Source: a virus. Taken from it: a stretch of DNA of 28,139 nt. Both the position numbers and the translations under genes were made by a program. The notes beneath the pieces are model-generated. The model searched no databases. It was not told where the DNA came from and saw nothing but the letters and a program-made list of their open reading frames with translations. Positions 16,562 to 25,275 of the stretch are shown here, one piece after another (within the stretch, counting starts at the first letter, position 1; each line of letters opens with the position of its first letter). The stretch covers positions 1 to 28,139 of IMG/VR virus record IMGVR_UViG_3300009593_000093. One strand, given 5' to 3'.

Positions 16562-19500
16562 GGCTTACCCTCACTATCAAGAGCAATTGCACGTAAATTA
16601 ATCATCTTAGGCATTCCTATAAAAGAATCTTGTGATGCTCTATCTAAATGCATAACAACTTTTATTGAAAATGTTCTAAATCTAGTATATTTTGCTCCAC
16701 CACTATCTACATAAGAAATTACTTCATCAAAAGTTTTAAACTCAAATCTCTTAAAATCTGCTTCGTTTAATGAATATGTTGTATCTGCCGTTTTTTGTTC
16801 CATGAGAAACCATGGTTTATCGTCAAAATTTTCTGAATCATCACCAGAAAGAACTTTACAGTAAGCATAAATGCTGGCACCTCTTGGTTTGTATGCATCA
16901 AGATATACTTTAAGATCAACTGCATCAAATCCTTCTTCCAAAGTAACCCGTCTTGAAATGTATTTAGCGGTTCCATTACCACCAGAAGAAAATGATATTA
17001 CATTTGTTGTTGATAAAGTTGCAGTATTATTAGCACCTTCTCCCACAATACTAACAACGGCACTTGATGTAACTTGTACATTATCAGATACAGAAGATGT
17101 ACCACCATCGTAAATTGTAACAGTTGGTGTGGAATAATATCCTGCACCACCGTTCTTAACAACAACTTGATTTATGATACCATTTGCATGAACATTGGCC
17201 GCTAAGGTTGCAGTATTTGAACCTGTATCAGGATCAGAAACTACAAACACACTTGTATTACCATCAGAAGCAACATTACTTGATGCGTTTCCAACTTGAG
17301 ATCCAATATACCCAGTACCAAAATTTGAAACTACAACATCAGAATTTGATATACTTCCATTGTTAATAACATTTTCAATAGTAATTACACCTGTTCTTAA
17401 TTCATCTATTACAGGAGTTAGTAAAGTATTGGCAGTTTCAAAAAATGCATTAATAGTAAAACTATTATTTGCGGCTTGTGGATATGTAATTTGTTTCTGT
17501 TTTTTAAGTTCAACATTTTTATTCAACTTAAACTTAGTTGCAGTACCTTTTGTTGCACCAGCAACATCTGTAGCAAAATATTTAAATTCTGTGAATGTAT
17601 TTGCAAACTCCAATACTTCTGTCATTAAATTAAATGAATCGAATGATGTATTTGAAGAACCATTGGCCGCGGAAATATCTGAATTATCCAGTCTAGCATA
17701 TGCATTTGAAGAAGTAAATTCACATCGATTTAATTGAAACATTAGTCCTGAGTCTAACACTTCTTCCCAAACACCTGCATTTGAAGGTTTATAGAAACTT
17801 CCAATATAAGGTTGCTTTGTTATTTTCTTTGATGTTCCTGTATGAAATGCACCATATTCAAAACCATATATTTTATACGAACTACTATTTGTCTGTAAAC
17901 AAATTGCATATTCATCTGGAGCAAGATAGATAGGATGATCAAATTTAAACTGTGTTCTTGATCCTCTATTAGAATTACTTTTATTTGCAGTTCCTGAATT
18001 TCCTAAAAATCCTTCTGGAAAACCACCTGATGTGTTTGCAACTGGCGTACTTGTATTTGCAGTAATTTTTCCAGGAGTTAATACAACTTCACTTCCAGGT
18101 ATAATCAATGATGTACTTGGCATCCCATTAACCATAGGTCGTAACTGTAAATTAACAGGTGTTTTTGTTCCTACTGCCGTATCTTTTGAATTAAAAAATA
18201 ATGTTACTGAATCAATGAAAACTCCTGCAGGATATAAATTTTTATCGACAAAGAAAGTTTGAGCCATTGGATTCATATAATCTGTAGACTTTGATGCCCT
18301 TCCATCAGAAGAGGATCTAGTAACTCTTTCTTCTTTCATATTCTCACGCCTAGAAATAAATGGTCTAGGTGAGATCAATCCTAATTCATTCTTAGCATCA
18401 ATTACTCCTGCAGAATAAAATATATCTTCTGCAACTGAAGTTGTTAGAGCAGGAATATTATCTGGTTCATCAGTTATTCTAAACAGATTTTGTGATCCTG
18501 TATAAGTGTCTGGTGTAATATTAAATTCACCACCAACAACCCCATCATTAGAAACTCTAAGTTGTGAATCTTCCCATCCGTATTTTACAATTGTAGAGAT
18601 AGCACCATTCGCACCAGTTTGATCTCCTCGTATTACTGCTCCGGAAGAAAAAGCGGCTTCGGTAGACAAGTCAGTAAGCAATACTGTAACATTATTTTGT
18701 GTATTTCTATCACCCATGTAAACAATTTTAGCAGTATTTCCAGCATTCGCACCAGAACCTTGAATTGTAACTTGCTCAAAATTTCCTGGAGTTGTTCGAA
18801 ATACATTAGATGTACTTACATTAGATAAACCGCAAAGTGTGGCCTGTTTAACATTTGCACTAACATTTCTATCGCCAAAATATGCATATACATTTTGATT
18901 AGGTTTTAAACCTTTAGCAATAAAGGATACTGTCTGTTGTCTTACTTTTGGTATTACACTTAAATTAACTACTTTGTTTCCAATAGTTTTAATTATTTTT
19001 TCTGGAACACTTCCTGTACTTAATCCAGTTAATGTTTTTGTTTGATTAGTTGTTTTTGCTTTTCTATCATTAGTACCTACATCACCAACATCTCTAATAC
19101 CCTCTTTAACATTCTTATTAATCTGTGCGCCAGACCAAATTTCTTCCCAATCATTCCAATGAGTACCATGACCTTTATTAGTTAATGCACTTGAATTCCA
19201 TCCATCATACTGTCCTTCTACATTAACTTTAACAGTAACCTTACTCGTTTGATCATACCAAATATCACTATAAGGATCTAATTTCATTTGTCCAATATAA
19301 TTTTGAACCGAGAAAGGATTTATCTTTAAAGTTTTTTGAATATTCTTTCCTTCATTCGTTCCTGTAAGAGGCATTTGTATAAAAGTATTTGCCGCAAATG
19401 GAAGAGTTAATATTCCAGAATTGTTTACTAAGGTTGAAAAGGCAGTACCACCAGATGAATTTGCATTAAAATTCATTCTATGTAAATCTGAACTAAATCC

Positions 19501-22500
19501 AGGCCTTAAATGTTTATTTTCAAAATCAATCGCACAAGCATAATCTGGATTAAATACATCTCCGATATTGTGACCTCCAAATGGATCAACAAGAATGCCG
19601 TTTTTAAATCTATCTTGATTATTGGCATCTGTAATAATTAAACCATCTGCTTCTTTTTCCAACAAACTGAGAGACACATAATATTCAAGATTTTCAATTC
19701 TTCTTTCAAGTTTACCAATATCTCTCATTGTAAATCTTTTATTATCAACATAGTTTACTTTTATATCATCCGAATTAAAAGTATATGCTGGCATTTCAAG
19801 ATTATACAATGTCATTGAATCGTCATCATCAGCAGGTAATTGTGGAAACTTATCTGATACACCTTCAAGAACACTAAATGTTTTATCTCTGTTTAATACA
19901 ATCTTATCTTTTCTAGGAATATAATATTCATAATCTGTATCAAATGTATAATCGTAATCAGGCATTGCCTTTTCATTAAACACATTTGCAGTAGCAGTAA
20001 TATCGTTTGTTTGAGATTTGACTCCATCAGAAGTTTCATATCCTAATCTTTTAGGTCTGAAATCAATCATATCTCTTAACTCTACTTTAACACCAGTTGT
20101 TGGACTTGTATATGAAGGAACATCATCATATAATGTATTTCCTGATCCCGCATAAATGTAAGAGTCTACTGTAAATGGTCCATAACCTGTATGATTATAA
20201 TAATCTACAATTGCTATTACTTGTCCAACTGGTTTGTCTTGTCCAGTTTTTAAAGTTATAGTACCATAATCATAATAATTGTCTTTTTGTCCATTATCAA
20301 ATACAAACTTGCTAGTTATATTATGAGCATTCGCCGCTCCTTCACTAACGGCCGCGGAAATCATAGCATTAGTAAGTTCTTTAGTTGGATTTAATGAATC
20401 TACAACTGCAACTAAATTTTTAATATCTGCTATTTTTAAACTATTTGCTACACCAGGAACAACATTTATTGATGTTCCCATATAAATCTGTCCAGAATTT
20501 GCTTGAATCGTATTTGTAGATGATGGGCCCACATTAGAAACAGTAACATTTCCTGAAACTAAAGTCTTTGTTCCGATACCACCATTAGACCTCGTTGCTC
20601 CAGCCGCTTTATACATCATTGTCGCATAAACCCAAATAGTATTAGCACTATAATCTTTTGCACCTGAAGTAGTTGATTGTACGTTAATTGTTAATTGGTC
20701 ACCGTCATCATTTAATGAAATGTATCTACCATCTCCTAAAGAAGAACCTGAAGTATTACTAAACTCTACATAATCTCCTTCTCCAGGAATAAAAACTTGA
20801 TAATTAGAATCTGCTACAGTACCAGAAACATTTCCTGCTCCAGATGCGGGATAAAATACCTCTCCTGCTTCTGATGCCGTTAGAGTTGCAGAGTTACCAG
20901 TAAGAGTTGTAGTAAAAGACCTTTTTAATTTATAAGATGCTTTTGTCAAACTTCCAAGTGTTTTGTTTTGAAAAGGAAATAATAGAGACCTTTGATCTTC
21001 ACTATTGTCAAACAATACAGTATTACCTGTTTCAGTTGCATCATCTTTTCCACTAATATCAATGTTCATCGCCTTAGTTATTGTTGTACCTGATGAAGTA
21101 GCAATTGAACTGATATCTTTAACTCCGAAATTTAAAGAATAAGTAGTATCTGCTTGTGTAGGTTGTGTTAGTGGAGTTTCTAGTTGTGCAGTATAAGCGG
21201 ATGCTTGAGCAGACCCATCACCGTTTAAATCAAATCCCATAGCGGCTTGTGAATTTGCACCTGTCCAAGCAATAATTTTTCTTGTGTCTGAACTATTAAC
21301 ACCCAAATAAGAAGTATTAACTGTTATTGTTGATCCGTATAATGCATTTACAGTAGGATATATTGCAGTGGTTGAAATTGTAGAAGATGGATGAGCATTA
21401 GCGGTTTCTCTTAAATTGACAAGAGATGAATTTGCGGCTATGGCCGCTTCTACAGTTCCTTCTACTTTAGAAAATCTAAAATCAAATAAATGGGCATCAA
21501 AAACTGCTGGAAATTTTATATGATAAGTTCCGTTTGCATCTGCTCCATATCCAAATTCAGAACTAACAGTAGAAGACCTTCCTTTTTTGTGATCTAATTG
21601 TCTTAGTCTAACTGTTCCTATTTTTGTATTTGCAATTGTTGCCGCACTTGTTGTATCGATTGCGACATATTTAAATGCTCCATTAGAAGTAGAAATAATA
21701 GCATTTGCTGATACTGATCCATGACAATAACTTGTTGCGGGCCATTTAACACAATGCAAATCCATTAGGTCCATTCCTGTACCACCAGATGTTGCATTAA
21801 TAGTTGAAGCATTTACTCCTAATTCCCAAGCAGTATTAGAAACAACATCTGATACAACTGCATAGGGACCAAACTCCACTCCTTGCTTTTCTGCGGTAAC
21901 TGATTCTGTATCTCTTGCTTTATTTAAATTAATATATGTAGGAGTAATCGTTTCAAATTCGAAACCTTTTACATATGCTTTTCCTGCACTCATTTCCGCA
22001 GTTACTTTTGATGAAATTCCTATCTTTTGATTTTTACTTCCATCACCTAATGCAGATCCAGTAGTTAGTGTAAGAGCGGTTGTATTTGTTACTCCTGCAA
22101 CTTCAGCAGTTTTCATTGTATTACCAGAATAAAATATAGAATCACCTACATTTACATCAGCAATAAAATTAGCACCATTTGCAGTAACAGTTGTACTTGT
22201 GTTACTTACTGTTCTTTCAGTTGCAGTTCCTCCTATCTTATGATCTACAACATCAAGTAAAAATGGTCTAACAGTAAAATCTCCTGAAGCATCAAATGTT
22301 CTTCGTGCTAAAATCTTTTCTATATTACCTAAAACAGGAAATTTAACTTCTTCAATCTTTTCACCATTTTCAAGTCTCAATAATTCAATAAAATCATTAT
22401 CTGCACTTCTAGTTATTGGATCAGTAACACCTTTAACATATTCTGGACTACCTGTTGCAGGCGTTGAAGGTTTTCCTTGAATTAAATAAGAAAATGTTGT

Positions 22501-23463
22501 AGTTGATCCAACTCCGGAAATCGTAAATTTACCATTGTATTCTGCTTCAGTTGCTCCTGAAACTACTATAGTATCTCCAACAGATAAGTTGTGGTCAGTA
22601 GTTGTTGTTATACTTACTGTACCTGATCTATTGTCTTTTGTGTTTACAGAAAAAGTAAGACCGGAAGATGCTATTGTTTTTCCTTCATCATAATAATCTT
22701 TAGAAGCAAGTTGCAAATCAATTTTATATCGATTTGCTCCAGGAGCGGTATAGTTAGGAGTTCCTATAGCATTGTCTAAAAGATCGGCATCTTCTATACT
22801 CGTAACTATTGTTTCTACAATAGCCAAGCCTACTCTTTTTGAAGGATTATTATTTACAGTATCTAAAATGAGAGATTGAGGAGAGACATATAAAAAATAA
22901 CCGCCTACATAGAATAATCCTTCATTAACACTAATTATAGAACCTATGCCAGATGCTAAATTTGTAGTTGTATCTGCTCCTGTTAAACCTTCGTTTTCTC
23001 CTGCCACAAGAGCAAAATATGTTGTTCCTTCATCAATTGTGTTAATCGTTTCATTATCTAAGAATTTAGTATCATCAACATAATTAATCATTAACACATC
23101 TAATGTTGTTGTAGAGAATGCCTGACTTACTACAACTTCTGCTTTTGCACCAGATGATACACCTTGTATGATACGACCATCAAAATTACTTGCGACAATA
23201 GCCGCACCAGCATATTGTGGCTGAAGTTTCAAAGAACTTATTTTACTATTTAATACAAGTTCTGCACCTAAGACCCTAGAACCATCTTGATAAAGAGTAT
23301 CACCTGTCTTCTCTAATTGGTTTTGAAGAATAGATTGTATTTGGTTTAGTTCTCTTGCCTGAACAGAATATCCAGGACGATATAGAACTTTGTAAAATTT
23401 ATTTACTTCATTGAAATCATCATAATATGGTGATATGTTAAAATCTTGTGTTAATTTAGGCAT
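16558..23463 (-). CDS. Giant DUF4815-type baseplate/fibre structural protein
   Basis: This 2301-residue protein is the largest in the window. The N-terminus (FNISPYYDDFNEVNKFYKVL, then RPGYSVQARELNQIQSILQNQ, about 8-50) is the signature of the DUF4815 family of T4-like marine phages. A second typical block lies near residues 1130-1280 (VELRDMIDFRPKRLGYE, YYIPRKDKIVLNRDK, KLERRIENLEYYVSLSLLE). A third lies near 1725-1860 (MAQTFFVDKNLYPAGVFIDSV, LQLRPMVNGMPS, FKFDHPIYLAPDEYAI). Small modules shared with gp7, gp8 and the sheath are inserted between them. It follows gp8 by three bases and occupies the place of T4 gp9-gp12, so a peripheral baseplate or fibre-attachment role is inferred. The start has a GGAG nine to ten bases upstream. 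Confidence 0.88.
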   Translation of the reverse strand: MPKLTQDFNISPYYDDFNEVNKFYKVLYRPGYSVQARELNQIQSILQNQLEKTGDTLYQDGSRVLGAELVLNSKISSLKLQPQYAGAAIVASNFDGRIIQGVSSGAKAEVVVSQAFSTTTLDVLMINYVDDTKFLDNETINTIDEGTTYFALVAGENEGLTGADTTTNLASGIGSIISVNEGLFYVGGYFLYVSPQSLILDTVNNNPSKRVGLAIVETIVTSIEDADLLDNAIGTPNYTAPGANRYKIDLQLASKDYYDEGKTIASSGLTFSVNTKDNRSGTVSITTTTDHNLSVGDTIVVSGATEAEYNGKFTISGVGSTTTFSYLIQGKPSTPATGSPEYVKGVTDPITRSADNDFIELLRLENGEKIEEVKFPVLGNIEKILARRTFDASGDFTVRPFLLDVVDHKIGGTATERTVSNTSTTVTANGANFIADVNVGDSIFYSGNTMKTAEVAGVTNTTALTLTTGSALGDGSKNQKIGISSKVTAEMSAGKAYVKGFEFETITPTYINLNKARDTESVTAEKQGVEFGPYAVVSDVVSNTAWELGVNASTINATSGGTGMDLMDLHCVKWPATSYCHGSVSANAIISTSNGAFKYVAIDTTSAATIANTKIGTVRLRQLDHKKGRSSTVSSEFGYGADANGTYHIKFPAVFDAHLFDFRFSKVEGTVEAAIAANSSLVNLRETANAHPSSTISTTAIYPTVNALYGSTITVNTSYLGVNSSDTRKIIAWTGANSQAAMGFDLNGDGSAQASAYTAQLETPLTQPTQADTTYSLNFGVKDISSIATSSGTTITKAMNIDISGKDDATETGNTVLFDNSEDQRSLLFPFQNKTLGSLTKASYKLKRSFTTTLTGNSATLTASEAGEVFYPASGAGNVSGTVADSNYQVFIPGEGDYVEFSNTSGSSLGDGRYISLNDDGDQLTINVQSTTSGAKDYSANTIWVYATMMYKAAGATRSNGGIGTKTLVSGNVTVSNVGPSSTNTIQANSGQIYMGTSINVVPGVANSLKIADIKNLVAVVDSLNPTKELTNAMISAAVSEGAANAHNITSKFVFDNGQKDNYYDYGTITLKTGQDKPVGQVIAIVDYYNHTGYGPFTVDSYIYAGSGNTLYDDVPSYTSPTTGVKVELRDMIDFRPKRLGYETSDGVKSQTNDITATANVFNEKAMPDYDYTFDTDYEYYIPRKDKIVLNRDKTFSVLEGVSDKFPQLPADDDDSMTLYNLEMPAYTFNSDDIKVNYVDNKRFTMRDIGKLERRIENLEYYVSLSLLEKEADGLIITDANNQDRFKNGILVDPFGGHNIGDVFNPDYACAIDFENKHLRPGFSSDLHRMNFNANSSGGTAFSTLVNNSGILTLPFAANTFIQMPLTGTNEGKNIQKTLKINPFSVQNYIGQMKLDPYSDIWYDQTSKVTVKVNVEGQYDGWNSSALTNKGHGTHWNDWEEIWSGAQINKNVKEGIRDVGDVGTNDRKAKTTNQTKTLTGLSTGSVPEKIIKTIGNKVVNLSVIPKVRQQTVSFIAKGLKPNQNVYAYFGDRNVSANVKQATLCGLSNVSTSNVFRTTPGNFEQVTIQGSGANAGNTAKIVYMGDRNTQNNVTVLLTDLSTEAAFSSGAVIRGDQTGANGAISTIVKYGWEDSQLRVSNDGVVGGEFNITPDTYTGSQNLFRITDEPDNIPALTTSVAEDIFYSAGVIDAKNELGLISPRPFISRRENMKEERVTRSSSDGRASKSTDYMNPMAQTFFVDKNLYPAGVFIDSVTLFFNSKDTAVGTKTPVNLQLRPMVNGMPSTSLIIPGSEVVLTPGKITANTSTPVANTSGGFPEGFLGNSGTANKSNSNRGSRTQFKFDHPIYLAPDEYAICLQTNSSSYKIYGFEYGAFHTGTSKKITKQPYIGSFYKPSNAGVWEEVLDSGLMFQLNRCEFTSSNAYARLDNSDISAANGSSNTSFDSFNLMTEVLEFANTFTEFKYFATDVAGATKGTATKFKLNKNVELKKQKQITYPQAANNSFTINAFFETANTLLTPVIDELRTGVITIENVINNGSISNSDVVVSNFGTGYIGSQVGNASSNVASDGNTSVFVVSDPDTGSNTATLAANVHANGIINQVVVKNGGAGYYSTPTVTIYDGGTSSVSDNVQVTSSAVVSIVGEGANNTATLSTTNVISFSSGGNGTAKYISRRVTLEEGFDAVDLKVYLDAYKPRGASIYAYCKVLSGDDSENFDDKPWFLMEQKTADTTYSLNEADFKRFEFKTFDEVISYVDSGGAKYTRFRTFSIKVVMHLDRASQDSFIGMPKMINLRAIALDSEGKP

Positions 23464-23466
23464 CCG

Positions 23467-25248
23467 TTAAAACTCCAATACGATCTTAAAATCTTCTACT
23501 TGATTCTGCAATCTAGTAATTTTGGCTCTATTTTCTATGTAAAGAATGTCCCCACTATAAGGTTTCATTCCAGGTTTTGAAACACCATCTTCTGAAATTG
23601 TTCCTGTTGAACTGGAATTTGCTCCTGTCACAACATTAGTATCAGCAAAGGTTCCTTTAACCTCATTTATTCTTAATGTATTATTATTTAGAAAATCTAC
23701 AACAACCCCATTGGCGGTACTATCTGCTAAAGATGATCCTAAATATACTTTTTCATCTGGTTGAAAAGATCCTGCAACACCACCAACTTTTAAAGTTGTT
23801 GATTGATCCGTTAAAGAATCTGTAAAAAATGCAAGACTATTTGCAGTTTGTAAAGGATCTCTTACTAATCCAACTTGTCTAAAATCATTAGATGTTGTAA
23901 ATCTTCCAGATTCGTTTCCTGATATACGCACATCAATCATAACTCTATTTCCACCCAATTCCTCAATAGAATTTTTACCGTGACCACCAACAGGTCCAAT
24001 GACAACTTCAGCAGTTGCTCCTGTTCCATGTGACGAATTAGCATAGATAGTAGGTTCTGCTACAGTAAAATTTTGTCCTTTTTGAGTAACAACTACTTCT
24101 GTTACGCCATGAGTTGCGTTTCCTCTTGATCTACCTTTAAATCCAGTCCCATCACCATTCAATGATACTGATGGGGTTACTTCATATCCAGAAGTAACAT
24201 TTGGTGTAATTGTAAAAGCAGGATCTACTGTTATTCTTCTAAGCAAGGAGTCATATTGTGTAATTGTAGTCTGTTCCCCTTGTCCAGAGTTGTTTACAAC
24301 AAAAATAGTAGAATTTACATATAAACCATCTATACTATTATTTGCACTTGTTGATAACTGTAATACAGTAGAATTTGTCACACTTGCAAAAAGTCCTGTA
24401 TCAAATTGATATGTTGACTGTGGTTCAATCGAAATTGTTGCTCTTGTATTAGAAGTATCACCCAGAACCACCTCTCCATTAATAAATTTAGTATTTCCTG
24501 TAGATGGTCTATATGTCAAATTGTTTGCCGCGGCAACATGAGAAATAAGAGTACCATATTGATTTGATGTTTGTCCTATTAAAACTTCTCCAGGAGTAAA
24601 GTCCTGATCATCTCCAACTGCATTCGTAGGTCCTGTAGTAAAGGTAACTGTAAAATCACCATTTGATAATTTGTTAATGATATCAACTTGACCGTCAATA
24701 GCGGCATCTTCTACTGCAACCTGTTTAGCACTAACACTTTGTTGTACAGGAAAATATTCAGAAGTTACAAATTTTAAAGTATCTTGTGCAGTAATGGTAT
24801 ACATATACTTCCACTTATAACCATCGGCAGTCTCAATAACTGCGGTACCTGTACCAGTTGGTTTAATAGTAGATGTTCCATTCGATAAATTATTTTGAAG
24901 ACATTTATAAACATTCATTTCTTCAGTAAGAACATAAAAGTTGTTTGCTAATTGGTCAGGATTTTTATGAGTATATGCAGTATATGTCGAGTTTGATGAC
25001 CAATCTTCTCTTGCAAGAATATGTTTAACATCTGTAGCAGTAACTTTCTTGGCCGCAATCATTTGATCCCAATAAGAAAATGTAGTATTTGCTAACGCCT
25101 CATTTGGTGCAGGGGGATTATCTTCATCTCCCCACTCCTGAACCTTACCGATAAACAAATATAAATTTGTTGCAGTAGTCTCACTAAGGGATTCTATGAA
25201 TTGTTCTGCGTTATGTATTTTAAATTTTGTTGTTACTAATCTAGCCAT
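23467..25248 (-). CDS. 8: Baseplate wedge protein gp8
   Basis: The product has 593 residues, against 334 for T4 gp8, a wedge protein bound to gp7 and gp10 in the baseplate. The ends match T4: RLVTTKFKIHNAEQFIESLS and LYLFIGKVQEWGDE at the start, DVKHILAREDWSSN and GDGY-like ETADGYKWKYMYTI, and the final YSGDILYIENRAKITRLQNQ and ILEF-type strand. The middle (about 217-560) is enlarged by at least four copies of a beta-module (FTPGEVLIGQTSN, FINGEVVLGDTSN, FQPDEKVYLGSS, FADTNVVTGANSSST) and by a GPVGGHG block. The ATG is fixed by the conserved N-terminus, yet no Shine-Dalgarno exists and a late box lies five bases upstream. Confidence 0.92.
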   Translation of the reverse strand: MARLVTTKFKIHNAEQFIESLSETTATNLYLFIGKVQEWGDEDNPPAPNEALANTTFSYWDQMIAAKKVTATDVKHILAREDWSSNSTYTAYTHKNPDQLANNFYVLTEEMNVYKCLQNNLSNGTSTIKPTGTGTAVIETADGYKWKYMYTITAQDTLKFVTSEYFPVQQSVSAKQVAVEDAAIDGQVDIINKLSNGDFTVTFTTGPTNAVGDDQDFTPGEVLIGQTSNQYGTLISHVAAANNLTYRPSTGNTKFINGEVVLGDTSNTRATISIEPQSTYQFDTGLFASVTNSTVLQLSTSANNSIDGLYVNSTIFVVNNSGQGEQTTITQYDSLLRRITVDPAFTITPNVTSGYEVTPSVSLNGDGTGFKGRSRGNATHGVTEVVVTQKGQNFTVAEPTIYANSSHGTGATAEVVIGPVGGHGKNSIEELGGNRVMIDVRISGNESGRFTTSNDFRQVGLVRDPLQTANSLAFFTDSLTDQSTTLKVGGVAGSFQPDEKVYLGSSLADSTANGVVVDFLNNNTLRINEVKGTFADTNVVTGANSSSTGTISEDGVSKPGMKPYSGDILYIENRAKITRLQNQVEDFKIVLEF

Positions 25249-25253
25249 ATGTT

Positions 25254-25261
25254 TATTTATG
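25254..25261 (-). promoter_or_regulatory. Late promoter box CATAAATA abutting the gp8 start
   Basis: The minus strand reads CATAAATA, then five bases (AACAT), then the gp8 ATG. No Shine-Dalgarno lies in the 27 bp between the upstream stop and gp8. T4 geometry puts the first transcribed base on the A of the ATG, predicting a leaderless gp8 message. Confidence 0.6.
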
Positions 25262-25275
25262 CTAATTAAAAAAGT

